From positions 248,001 to 312,000 of the forward strand of contig JAMXBD010001372.1 in assembly GCA_024138025.1 (NCBI GenBank): 64,000 nt of DNA, read 5' to 3'. Numbering within the stretch: the stretch's first letter is position 1; each line of letters starts with the position of its first letter. Origin of the DNA: Combretum micranthum (lineage: Eukaryota; Streptophyta; Magnoliopsida; Myrtales; Combretaceae). The position numbers and the translations under genes were made by a program. Of this stretch, positions 54,053-64,000 are shown in pieces. A model generated the notes under the pieces. That model did no database searches, had not been told where the DNA came from, and saw nothing but the letters and a program-made list of their open reading frames with translations.

Positions 54053-54196
54053 GAAAACCTCCGACCACCCACCCGTGACATTTACCTGAACGAATTAAAT
54101 GAAACAGCCAACTACCACGCTAGACTGAGAAATCAATGGAACGATGTCCGACTGAGCGATGTTGTCTACGTCAAGCCCAGGAACCAGCGCCATTAA
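54053..54196 (+). pseudogene. Orphan exon-like reading frame
   Basis: Forty-seven codons and a TAA directly beside the hAT-type element. The frame reads ENLRPPTRDIYLNELNETA and, near its end, WNDVRLSDVVYVKPRNQRH. The codon choice and mixed polar/aromatic composition look like a real protein C-terminus, and GC content is higher than around it. I do not recognise the family and see no upstream exon. Confidence 0.35.
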
Positions 54197-55005
54197 TCAG
54201 CTATGAGGAAAAGCACTATATTGAACACTCGAATTGAAAAGCTACAAACCCTTTTTTTACAATGATGCTAGCAAGCAGCCTAACAATTTCAAGGATATGT
54301 GCTATTGTTATCAAATCTAAAAATGAAGTTTAAAAGGATAGCAGATATATATGAGAAAATGCACAAATGTAAACTCGAAAAGTTTTAAAATAGAAATAAA
54401 TAAACGAGCCAACTTTATGATAACAAACCTAAATTGGAATAACGATCAATAACATAATATGAAATCAACAAAACGATAAAATCCAACATCACCGAGGTCA
54501 GTTTGCCATTTTATTGCGATTTCTAGGGAAACAAGTAGAAAAGTAGGAGTTTCATAAAAGAAGAAACTTACATGGAGTGAGAATTATAGCTTTCGTGTAT
54601 GAATCCAAATATGAAGTTAACGATGCATTTTTCCTTTTCCTTTTGTTCTTTTTTATTTTCCTTTTCTTTTCCGATTTTTTAAAATATTCTAATTATATTT
54701 TAAATATTTTCAAATTATATATTTATTGATTTAAATTTGATTCATGTACATTATGACCTAACATATGTCCTAAATTAAAATAATATGTAATACTAAAACA
54801 TGCGTCATGTATTTGTATTAAAGAAGAAAACAATGATTGCTTATTTATACCAATTCAAAACATAAATTATGTTTTTGTAATTTATCAATTTTTTATAAAC
54901 ATTACAGTAATTTAAAATTAATTATATTATACATATTTAAACATATTAATAACATAATCCATATTAGAGATATATTATAAATTAGATATAATAAATAAGC
55001 AATAT
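54197..55005. other. AT-rich intergenic sequence
   Basis: No gene or transposon ends recognised. Confidence 0.45.
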
Positions 55006-55013
55006 ATAAATGG

Positions 55014-56127
55014 TAGGGCTGTTCAATGAACTTAACCAAACTAAACCGAACCACAAAATATGGTTCTTTTATATTTCGGTTTGGTTCGGTTTGCGGTTCA
55101 TTTAAAAAGAGTCTAAATGGTTATGATTCAGTTCGAGGGATCGAACCGAACCGCTTCGAATTAAAAGAAATGCAAAAAAGGCCATCTATTTATTTATAAC
55201 TCTTAAATATTACATATTAGGATTACATGTGACATTTCACTCTATTATCACATATGTATGTAGCATGTTAGAATAGACTTGAAATAGAATCATAGTTCTG
55301 AATTCTAATAACATTCTTGTATTTAGATGTATATTTAAAAGTGAACTAAGTAAGATTTTAATTTGTAAATTTATTAGGAGAAATTATGATTATGCTCCAA
55401 TTTATGAAATGTAAATTATATTTTTAACCACATTAATGTTATTTATAAATATAAATATTGTGTATATATAATTCAAATAACATACCATTAAATGCATTAT
55501 ATATTTAATAATATTAAAACAAGCAATCTTTTACTCGTCTCAAAGTTTCCAGTATATTTTCCTATTTGATTAATTTTAAATATTTCCTAAATCTTGTAGA
55601 CATGCATCAAATTAAAATAAAGCAATATAATTGAGTTTAAAGCATGCCCAATCATTTAATTGGTATAACAGAAATTTAAATATGTTATAAGCGAATAATA
55701 TTATAAATAAATATGAAATTAATGTAAAAGAATGATTTTATTTAGTTAGTGTTTTAGATTTATTAAAAATATATATTACTTTAAATTCGTATTGAAAAAT
55801 ATTTTTAAAACTAGATAATATGTATATATGAAATTATTAAATACATAACCTGATATAATGATAAGTAACTTAATTCTTGCATAACATTTCTCAATCTAAA
55901 TATCTTTTCCTTTCTTGGGAACTCAGATGACTATTAATATTATTTATTAAAACTAAATATTTTTAAAAGCGGTTCGAACCAAATCAAACTACATTTGAAG
56001 TGACTCGACTCAAAACTCCGAACCGTTAAAGCAGTTAGATATATTAAGGGTTTAAATCGAACCGTTTCAAGTACGGTTCAATTCCATTCAATAATTAAAC
56101 CAAATCAAATCGAACAATGAACACCTA
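55014..56127. mobile_element. hAT-type non-autonomous element 4 (sister of element 1)
   Basis: 1114 bp, ends TAGGGCTGTTCAATGAAC and (reverse complement) TAGGTGTTCATTGTTCG. A perfect 8-bp duplication ATAAATGG flanks it (55,006-55,013 and 56,128-56,135). It is the same family as 47,550-49,266, with an extra AT-rich block near 55,210-55,500. Its AACCAAATCAAACTAC stretch corresponds to the unoccupied site of the Cassandra insertion in the sister copy. No transposase frame. Confidence 0.8.
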
Positions 56128-56135
56128 ATAAATGG

Positions 56136-58082
56136 TTTGCATAACTTGAATTATCTATTGTAAAGTTTAAACATTCGTACGTCACAACACAAAGTCAACA
56201 TAGCAAATCCATGAACAACCAATAAAAAGTCTTCTTGAAAGTATCGACAATATAAAAATTTTGGACAGGTCACATGATAGATGGTTAATCTGAAATTAAT
56301 GTTATACATAGATCATGCCCTACACAAACACAATGAATCCGTTACTGAGGTCCAGAAGGTGAAGTTTATGGTGGTTGTTGCACGACATGAGAGGGTCCCT
56401 TAAGTTTAAGTTTTGGTTTTGTTTCCTCTAATTTGATTCATATTAAATTCACCAAATTATTTAACATGAATTATTGACTAATAATTAATGAAAATTGGTT
56501 TTTTAATATTTGGGAGTCCCTAGGAGGCAAAAAAAAAAAAAGAGTATTTAGCTAAAATTAGTTTTTTAAAAATTTCGCAGTGGCTTCGACTCTAGTCATC
56601 ACCACAGGAAACCATAACTACCATACACCATATTTTGCAATGGAGATCACCAGGGTGACACCATATCTAAATTTGGATAGGGCAAGTGACCTACCAGCAG
56701 CGATCTAACACTGATAAAGACCGATTACATGACTCTAGATACAAGAAAGACGTCTTTATCTGCAACAAAAATCAATCTCATGACCACTAGGGATCATGGA
56801 CTGAAGCTTTACCAGCAAAGCTAACATTTGCTAGCAAATACTAATTACTTGAGTTCAGTGGCTTATCTATTAAAACTCAAACCATTACCATTCTTAATCT
56901 TTTTAATTAAACTATATTATTTTAATGCCCCTGCCATATATATTTTTTTTTCATCAAAAAGGGAATTACAAGATAACTAATTTATTATTTACAGAAAAAA
57001 AGAACATATATATATTTTAATGTTTTTTAGAAGGCTTATGATAGCCTACGTATGTGTCCACATGGGCAATCAAATCAATTAGGTTACAATTGGGAGTTGA
57101 AGAATCATATCAAGATCCATAACGGTTGAGTTGGTTCTTGAACTGTGGACCTATCAAATCAAGAAGTAAGTGTGGACATAAGCCCACCATTAAACAATTT
57201 TTTTAAATATTAAAAAAATTGAAAAACATGATATTTTAATTTGATTAAAATTTTAAACTCAAAATGAAAATTATATTTAACAATGTTATAATCATGAATG
57301 TGCATTTATTCATACACAAACATATCTCATTTTAATTGCAATATTAGCAAGATGGAACTATAATACACTTTCAAGGTGTTAAAGAGGTAACAAAATAAAA
57401 TTGAGTTCTACATTATTAAGAAATGATGTTTTCTTAGTAAAACTGTATGTAAAGCAAATCAAATATATTTTTGAATTACATTTATTTTTTGTATTATTAT
57501 TAACAACACATTAAATTTTGTGAATTAATAATAATTTATTTTTGTACACATGAAAAATAGTTTAAATATTATTTTACTTTTTTAATTTTTGTATTAGTTT
57601 TTTATTTTATATTTGTTTACATTTTTTTTAGATATTAATTTTTCTTTTTTTTTTCATTTTTCTTTTCCGAATCAAATGAACTGGTTAGGTCCATGATTTG
57701 TGGCTACTGAGCTAACCTAAAACTAAGGATCTATTGGATCTCTTGTGATTCAAACTTAGCCTTCACTGGCCAAGTCTAGGTCTAAAACCTACCAATTCGG
57801 GTTGGGGTAGGTTGTGAGCAAGACCTGATCCATGGGGATGTCTATACCTACTTATTTATTAGTTATCAATTAGATTGTTGTAGTTCCCTTTTGAAAGCTT
57901 TTTTTTTTTTTGGTATTTTTTTAGGATAATTTTGTTAGTATCTTTTTTTCCAAGTTTTTAATTTTTTGGAGGAAAAAAAAGTCAAACTCCTTTTCACTTT
58001 TTGCATCTTATTTTGAGAATTCTAGAATGGACCTAATTCGAAAAAGGATTCCATTTATCTTTTTTTCTTCGTTGGAAAATTG
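56136..58082. other. Intergenic sequence without a recognisable gene
   Basis: 56,330-56,880 has normal composition but only short frames. 57,660-57,845 with GGTCCATG / CATGGGGATG words could be one end of a further TIR element; its partner (perhaps near 57,120) is not clear. Confidence 0.4.
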
Positions 58083-59184
58083 TTTTTTTTTTTTTTAAAT
58101 TAAGAAAGGGAAGAATAACCCAAAAACCTTAGACAACACAATTTCTTGAAGAAACAACTCCTAAAATATCATGTTTAACTATATCTTGTATAAGCAAGGG
58201 CATCTCATAGAGGAGATCAAATCCAACGTTCAAATTCATGGCGTGCTTGGCAAGGGCATCTACAATGAAATTCCCTTCACTGTAAGAATAAACAACTATA
58301 ATCTCCCAATTTTGTTGCAGCAAGTTACGAATTGGCAAAAACAAGTTGGTATATATAAACAGTTCAACTTGTAAATTGTTGATAAGGTCAACAACATTTT
58401 TGTTATCCATTTCCAAGATTTGTTTCTTGCAACCTATATTCCATGCTGTTGTTAGCCCATGAATTGCTCCCTATAGCTCAGCAGTAAAAGGACGACCTCT
58501 CCCAATATTTGCTGTAAAAACAATCACCTATCAACCTAAACAATTCCTAAGAATGCCTCTAGCAATAGCCTTTATGCCATCAATTAGAGCCACGTCATCG
58601 ATATTTGGTTTGTACCAATCCATAGGAGGTGCAGTCCAACCAATCCAACATTCCTCATGCCTTAAATTATTAGTTTTCTCAATAGTGGAATCCTCTTGAG
58701 ATATGTGAAACTCTTTCACTTTTGCCAATAGGATATGATAAAGAGAACTAATAGCAATATCTTCATAACCTAAAATAATCTTATTTCTCCAATCCCACAA
58801 AAGCCAACATGCTATACCAAAGATGATAGACCAAGAAAAGTTGCCCAATTTATCATTACTTTTTAAATATGACAAAAACCGACTGTCGAAAGGCTCACTT
58901 ACAAATCTAGAGTAAGGATCAATAGAAACCATTTTATTCCACAAAACAACTACATTAAAGCAATGCTTTAGAATATGATCTAGGTTCTTAGGCCTATCTC
59001 CACAAATACCACAACAATCATCAGTATCAAGACATCTATGTTTGCATTCAACATTAGTTAGGAGAGATTTATGCATTACAATTCAAAGGAAAACACGAAC
59101 TCTCTTAAGGCCATTCTAACTCCAAATCACATCCCATTTGTTATCTAGAAGATGCCACTTATCCTTGCATTAAAAAATTATAAG
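58083..59184 (-). mobile_element. L1-type LINE, 3' part
   Basis: On the minus strand the ORF2 C-terminus is followed by an A-run (plus-strand T-run 58,083-58,096) that marks the LINE 3' end. Upstream the sequence is interrupted at 59,184 by the copia element and resumes at 63,926. Reading 59,160 to 58,420 gives the zf-RVT zinc-binding region and an RNase H-like domain, both typical of plant L1 LINEs. Confidence 0.75.
58129..59160 (-). pseudogene. LINE ORF2 C-terminus (zf-RVT and RNase H domains)
   Basis: A 181-codon frame (59,076-58,531) holds HKSLLTNVECKHRCLDTDDC, then CGICGDRPKNLDHILKHC, the C..C....H....C zinc-binding segment after reverse transcriptase, then WLLWDWRNKIILG and WTAPPMDWYKPNIDDVALIDG, the RNase H start. 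Three stops follow (two adjacent after RNCLG, one in AEL*GAIHGL where Trp is usual). The frame then resumes with EMDNKNVVDLI and EGNFIVDALAKHAMN to 58,129. In working copies ORF2 nicks DNA and copies the LINE RNA; this copy is dead. Confidence 0.75.
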
Positions 59185-59497
59185 TGTTATAAGAAGGATA
59201 TGAAGAAAAATGCAAAGAAACGTAAAGCACACACACAGATTTACGTGGAATACCCTTAATAGGAAAACCCGAGCAAAAAAGAAAGAATTCACTATATGTT
59301 GAAGGAGTACAAAAGTGTGAGTACAAGAAAATGATTACACCATAAACCCTAACAAAACACACATATATACATAGATGTGTATGAAGATGATGGCTGGCTC
59401 TCAAGGTTAGCAGCTTTTAATGCAAGGTCGATGGCCTTGACTCCAAAGCTGGCAGCTTTGGTCTGGTTTTTATGGATTTGGGTCACAAACTCCAATA
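59185..59497 (-). repeat. copia 3' LTR
   Basis: 313 bp. The plus strand reads TGTTATAAGAAGG to ACAAACTCCAATA, where the 5' LTR has CTCTAACA. Confidence 0.9.
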
Positions 59498-59517
59498 ATC
59501 TTCATCTTGACACAAAT

Positions 59518-60266
59518 TCAGGAGCAAAAACACAAACTCCAAACTTCAACATAAAAAACAAAACATTCTCCACCTCTTCCACAAACCCTTAAAGGGGATA
59601 AATCAGCAACGAACACCAACCAGTCCAAGCAATGCTCAAACTTGGCTATAGGAAGTGACTTGGTCATCATATCAGTAGGATTATCATGACTACTAACTTT
59701 GCTCATAGTAATATCACCACGAGAAATAAAATCACGCACAAAATAATACCGAACATCAATGTGCTTTGTCCTCTTATGAAACATCTGGTCTTTTGCAAGA
59801 AAGATGACACTCTAACTATCATGATTGTAGTGATCTACAAGTCTCCACTAAGTTCACCAAATAGTCCCTTCAACCAAATAGCTTCTTTACAAGCCTCAGT
59901 AATAGCCATGTACTCTGCTTCAATAGTAGACAGAGCAACTATAACTTACAAAAATAGCTTTCCAACTAATAGCACAACCACTAATATAAAGATATACCCT
60001 GTAAAAGATCTTTTTTTATCTAGGTCTCCAGCGAAATTAGAATCAACATATCCAATGACTCCATCTCTAGTTCTACCAAATTGTAAATAAGCATCGGTAG
60101 TACCTCCTAAGTATCTAAAAATCCATTGAACTATTTTCCAATGTTTCTTCCCAGGATTTGCCATGTATCTATTGACTACACTGACTGCATATGACAAACT
60201 TGGATATGAACAAATCATAGCATACATAAGAGTTCCCACTTCACTAGAATAGGGAACTCGTGACAT
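59518..60266 (-). pseudogene. copia RNase H remnant
   Basis: Two frames, 60,266-59,946 (VPYSSEVGTLMYAMICSYPS, YVDSNFAGDLDKKRSFTGYI) and 59,784-59,518 ([35 protein letters not shown]), are bridged by STIEAEYMAITEACKEAIWL in a third frame. These are the copia RNase H blocks in order. The 5' frame is relatively clean compared with the RT. Confidence 0.8.
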
Positions 60267-60269
60267 GTA

Positions 60270-61560
60270 GTAAACCTCTTCATCTTATTATGGAGACAAG
60301 GCAGATGAGAGTCTTAAATGGGCTGCTAAAGGAGTACTAACAGGTTTAGCACTCTGCATATTGAACCTACTAAGAACTTTCTCAATGTACCTCTTTTGAC
60401 TTTGGTGGAATTTACCTACTTTTCTATTTCTCATAATCTCCATTACAAGTGTCTTCTTTGTTGCTCCAAGTCTTTCATCTCAAACTCTTTGCTCAACTAG
60501 GCTTTGACCTTTTGACTTTTCTTATCTCTCCTCTATCTTTGGTTGCTATTAACATATCATTGATATGCAAGAGCAATTATACAAATGACCCATCATTGCT
60601 CTTCTTGAAATAAACATAACTGTCAGAATTGTTTCTCTTGAAAGCATGAGAAGTCATAAATGAGTCAAACATCTTATATCATTGTTTGGGTGACTGTTTT
60701 AAGCTATAAATGGAATTTTTCATCAAGCAAACATAGTCCTCCTTTCCTGAGACTACAAAACCCTTTCGTTATTGAATGTAGATATCTTCCTCAAGTTCTC
60801 CATGTAAGAAGGCTATCCTCACATTTAACTGTTCAAGCTTAAAATCATGTATTGTTATAATACCAAGCAAGGCTCAAATCGAACTATGCTTTACAGCTGG
60901 AAGAAACACATCTATAAAGTCCACACTTATAACCTAACTGTAGCCTTTTGCAACTAGTCTTGCTTTATATCTGGGTTATTCAACTTTTGATATTCCTTCT
61001 TTCTTTTTTAATACTCATTTGCAATGAACAATCTTCTTATCCTTAAGAAGTTTCACTAAGTTCCATGTACCAATCTTATGAAGTGATTCCATCTCCTCCT
61101 ACATAGCAATCATCCACTTATCAGAATCATCACAACTAACTGCCTCTGAGTAATTAGAAGGCTCCAAATTGGAATCAATGCCTTCTGCTACATTAAAAGC
61201 ATAAGTAGCAAGATCAGCCTCAGCATATCTTTGTGGAGGCCTAACTTCTTTCCTAAGTCTGTCTCTAGCAATAGAATACTGTTGTTGTGGTAGTGGTGTA
61301 GAAATAGTACCACCTTGCAATTCTGGTCTAGGATGAGCAGCAAACTTTGATGTAGAATGTGAATAAATCTCAACCTCCACTTGCATGCTTGATTTCTGCT
61401 AGGATTTATCAAATGAAGTGCTAGGAGGTAAGTCATGTAACATAGCAGTTTCATCAAAAATAACATCTCTACTAATTATGACTTTCTTCGATTTTGGACA
61501 CCACAACTTATATCCCTTGACACTAGACTTATAACCAAGGAATATACTTTAATAGTCTAG
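60270..61560 (-). pseudogene. copia reverse transcriptase remnant
   Basis: From the linker (61,386-61,099, ending SYSEAVSCDDSDKWMIAM) the RT motifs run down the strand: YKARLVAKGYS, KLEQLNVRIAFLHGELEEDI, IYSLKQSPKQ. The polymerase motif YVDD reads H-I-N-D at 60,567-60,553, which removes one catalytic Asp. Several in-frame stops are present. Confidence 0.75.
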
Positions 61561-62160
61561 GCTCTAGTTTTCCATTATTAACATGAGTATACACAGGACA
61601 TCCAAAAACCTTTAAATTTGAATAATCAGCAAGAGCACCAGATCATACATCTTGTGGAATCTTTTTCTCAATAGCAGCCGAAGGAGACAAATTAATCAGA
61701 AAACATGTTGTACAAGTCGCTTTGGCCCAAAATGACTTCGGTAAATAAGCGTTTGAGAGCATACATCAAATTTTCTTTATTATAGTTCTATTCATTTATT
61801 CTACCACACCATTTTGTTGTAGAGTACCAGGAACTGTCAAATGCCTCACAATTCCTTCTGACTTGCATAAAGCATTAAATTCATTTGAACAAAATTCCAA
61901 ACCATTATTAGTTCGAAGATGTTTTACCTGCTTCCCTGTCTGTTTCTCAATTATAATCTTCCACTCTTTAAATATAGGTAATACATCATTCTTTTGTTTC
62001 AGAAGGAATACCCAAACTTTTCTAGAGAAGTCATCAATGATTATCAACATGTAAATAGCAACTCCACTAGAAGGCATTCTAGATGGCCCCCAAGGATCAG
62101 AATGTACGTAATCAAATGCTCCCTTGTGTTATAAGCACCTATAGTGAATTTGACACTCTT
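61560..62160 (-). pseudogene. copia integrase remnant
   Basis: A 93-codon frame at 62,077-61,796 holds YMLIIIDDFSRKVWVFLLKQ (first catalytic Asp), HLRTNNGLEFCSNEF and PGTLQQNGVVE (catalytic Glu). The second catalytic Asp of TDNG is Asn here (codon 61,907-61,909), so the DDE triad is broken. The C-terminal part with a KVFGCPVY..-like tail runs to about 61,560. Confidence 0.75.
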
Positions 62161-62363
62161 TTGCTCCCCAAAAACGTAGTGTTCACAAAACTTCAGTTTG
62201 TTGATGCCTTACCCACCAAGAAGTCCTCTTTTACTAAGTTCAATCACACAGTTTTCACTCATATGCCCCAGCCACATGTGCCAGAGTCTAGTAACATCAC
62301 TATCTGACAAAGAAAAAGAAGAAGTGACAGTTGCATCCCCTGTAACTATAAAACCCTGCAAAA

Positions 62364-62700
62364 CTACAAATTTGCATTCTTTTTCTGCCCCTCCATTACC
62401 ATAAGGGAACCCTTACTAATCTTTAAAACTCCACCCTCACTAGTGTACTTATGCCCTTTTGAATCAAGAGTACTTAAAGAGATCAGATTTCTTTTCAATT
62501 CTGGCACATGTCTCACATCACCAAGTGTCCTAACAACCTCATTAGACATTTAATTTTAATTGTTCCAATACTTGCAACCTTGTGGGAAGCATTATTTCCC
62601 ATCAAAATGGCACCTTTAGATATTGTTTCATGCGTTAAAATCCAATCTCAATTGGAACACATATGAAAAGTACAACCAGAATAAAAAAAAATCCATTCCT
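62364..62700 (-). pseudogene. copia protease remnant and pre-integrase region
   Basis: At 62,695-62,660 the protease site reads W-I-F-F-Y-S-G-C-T-F-H-M, with Tyr where the catalytic Asp of DSG is required; a stop follows soon after. The 61-codon frame 62,549-62,364 (VRTLGDVRHVPELKRNLISL, then STLDSKGHKY) is the usual segment before integrase. Confidence 0.75.
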
Positions 62701-62842
62701 CACTTGTTTTAGAATCATTATCAAAAGCAACAACGAGTTATCCACCACTGCGATCTTTAGCTACATCGGCTTCACCAGATTTTTCTAGTTGATTTTCCTT
62801 TTGATTCGTAGCAGCTTTCTTGTTCTTGTTCTACAATTTACA

Positions 62843-63402
62843 GCACTCATATTTGATGTGCTCTTTTTTCTTGCAATACCTACAGGTTTTATCCTTATTT
62901 ATAGACTTCGATCTACCCCTGTATTACCACCAAAATCGCGTTCTTGTGTCCTTCCACAAATAACAAGACCCTCTTCCTGAGGCTCGAATTTAACCACAAG
63001 ATGTTTCATCTTTTCAAAAGAGCATATAACTTCATAAACCTCATCAATGGTAAGAGTATCACGACTATATAGTATGGTGTCTCCAAAGGTTGAATAAGAG
63101 GGAGGCAAAGAACACAATAAAATCAAACCTAAATCCTTTTCATCATACTTAACCTCTAAAGTTTTCAAATTAGAAACATTTTTTTTTAAAACGGTTAAGT
63201 GATCTTCTAGAGACACACCTTCTGTCAAACAATGAGAATATATTCGTTGCTTCAAATGTAACTTGCTGGTCAATCTTTTAGTCATGCATAACTGTTCCAA
63301 TTTTAACCATAACGCAGCAGTATTCTTCTCCTTCAACACATCCTGCAGTTTTTGATTCAATAAGTGTTGATGAATTTGAGATAGGGTTTCTTTTATCCTC
63401 AT
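62843..63402 (-). pseudogene. copia gag with zinc knuckle, frameshifted
   Basis: A 167-codon frame (63,402-62,899) is the UBN2-type gag domain: LWLKLEQLCMTKRLTSKLHL, SLEDHLTVLKKNVSNL and LLCSLPPSYSTF are clear. The gag start codon upstream is lost. Near 62,920 the frame slips, and the zinc knuckle CRYCKKKEHIKYEC (C-x2-C-x4-H-x4-C, 62,884-62,843) continues in another frame before a TAG. Confidence 0.8.
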
Positions 63403-63581
63403 ATTATTTTTTCTCTAGTGACCATGAAGAAAGCATCTTATCAAACCTTAGCAGTACATCATCTAAAATTATCTACGCAAGAATCGCTTGCTTCTTTACC
63501 TACCATAACAAAGACCTAGTGTTACGATCCAACAATGGAATATCGTATTTCATAGTTGCCATTATAGTGGATAAATCAAAC

Positions 63582-63598
63582 CTATGCTATGATACCAG
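63582..63598 (-). other. Primer binding site of the copia element
   Basis: Minus-strand TGGTATCATAGC lies two or three bases inside the 5' LTR and matches initiator tRNA-Met (TGGTATCAGAGC) with one difference. Confidence 0.8.
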
Positions 63599-63600
63599 TT

Positions 63601-63925
63601 TGTTATAAGAAGGATATGGAGAATAATCACAAAGAAATATAAAGCACATACACAGATTTAAGTGGAAAACTCTTGACGTGAAAAACTACAGGCAGAGGAG
63701 AGAAAATTCACTATATGTTGGAGAAGGAGTACAAAAGTGTGAGTCTAAGAAAATGATTACACCAAAAACCCTAACAAAACACACACACACATGTGTGTGT
63801 GTGCGCGTATGAAGATGATGGCCAGCTTTTAATGCCGACAGCCTTTATTTCAAGACTGGCAGCCTTGACTCCAAAGCTGGCAGCTTTGGTATGGTATTTA
63901 TGGATTTGGGTCACAAACTCTAACA
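63601..63925 (-). repeat. copia 5' LTR
   Basis: 325 bp, TG...CA bounded on the minus strand (TGTTAGAGTTTG to CTTATAACA). It contains a (CA)n/(GT)n tract near 63,780-63,804 that is absent from the 3' LTR. Confidence 0.9.
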
Positions 63926-64000
63926 ATAAGCAGATGCAGTAGTGAATCTACTAGAATTTGTTTGTCCCTAAATAATATTATCAGGGTTCGAAGCTTTGAA
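63926..64000 (-). mobile_element. L1-type LINE continuing beyond the copia insertion
   Basis: On the minus strand this edge reads GQTNSSRFTTASAY in one frame, the conserved G.FT..SAY motif just before the zf-RVT region. With the copia element and one ATAAG removed, it joins the LINE sequence at 59,184. The window ends inside the LINE. Confidence 0.6.

Larger units (their letters stand above)
59185..63925 (-). mobile_element. Complete but inactive Ty1/copia retrotransposon (Tnt1-like)
   Basis: 4741 bp, bounded by LTRs 63,601-63,925 (5') and 59,185-59,497 (3') and by ATAAG on both sides (59,180-59,184 and 63,926-63,930). The 5' LTR is followed by the tRNA-iMet primer site TGGTATCATAGC, and the 3' LTR is preceded by a purine-rich AAGATGAAGAT. 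Gag, zinc knuckle, protease, integrase, reverse transcriptase and RNase H follow in copia order with many stops and frameshifts. Wording resembles the Tnt1/Tork lineage. The LTRs differ visibly from each other, including a mutated terminal CA in the 3' copy, so the insertion is old. Confidence 0.9.

Noticed and set aside
1..64000. CRISPR arrays, phage, toxin-antitoxin or other bacterial-type systems, and organelle DNA inserts
   Set aside because: No regular spacer arrays, no operons and no recognisable plastid or mitochondrial genes were seen; all coding evidence is of plant nuclear type.

Overview
The window is nuclear DNA of a flowering plant, probably a eudicot. It is very AT-rich and gene-poor. 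The one spliced gene has seven short exons with GT-AG introns of 0.1 to 2.9 kb. The repeats are typical plant ones: Ty1/copia, Ty3/gypsy, L1-type LINEs, hAT and Mutator-like elements, and a Cassandra-type element carrying 5S rRNA sequence. There is no bacterial-style operon, CRISPR array or phage. Most open reading frames in the window are chance frames in AT-rich DNA.

Layout. 1-9.2 kb: repeats, two tRNA-like (SINE-like) units, a small Mutator-type MITE, and a decayed copia element on the minus strand (about 4.7-9.15 kb). 9.2-18.7 kb: no convincing gene; MITEs and one 48-bp triplication. 18.97-26.37 kb, minus strand: a bHLH gene of the BIM type (BES1-interacting Myc-like, closest to BIM2). 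All seven coding exons can be placed, but exon 3 lacks one base inside the bHLH domain and the exon 1 donor looks non-canonical. Intron 6 holds decayed retrotransposon DNA. 26.9-40.9 kb: MITEs, a probable solo gypsy LTR (29.6-31.4 kb) and long stretches with nothing recognisable. 40,924-42,219, plus strand: an intact single-exon gene for a conserved plant multi-pass membrane protein of unknown function.

45.2-53.0 kb is a nest of insertions. A 7.7-kb element with terminal inverted repeats of about 420 bp and a 9-bp target duplication (Mutator-like) contains a gypsy-type LTR unit (5-bp duplication). That unit contains two hAT-type elements (8-bp duplications). One of these contains a Cassandra-like element (5-bp duplication) whose two outer ends are both LTR starts facing outward, which is an abnormal architecture. 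53.1-56.1 kb: a Mutator-type MITE relic, two more hAT-type elements and a short orphan reading frame. 58.1-64.0 kb: an L1-type LINE (minus strand) split by a complete but inactivated copia element (59,185-63,925) with an ATAAG target duplication.

The genes are not functionally linked. The BIM gene would encode a nuclear transcription factor of brassinosteroid signalling; the other intact gene encodes a membrane protein. The main interest lies in the exon 3 lesion of the BIM gene and in the nested insertions, especially the inverted-end Cassandra copy. All similarity statements come from recognising families by eye; no database search was run.
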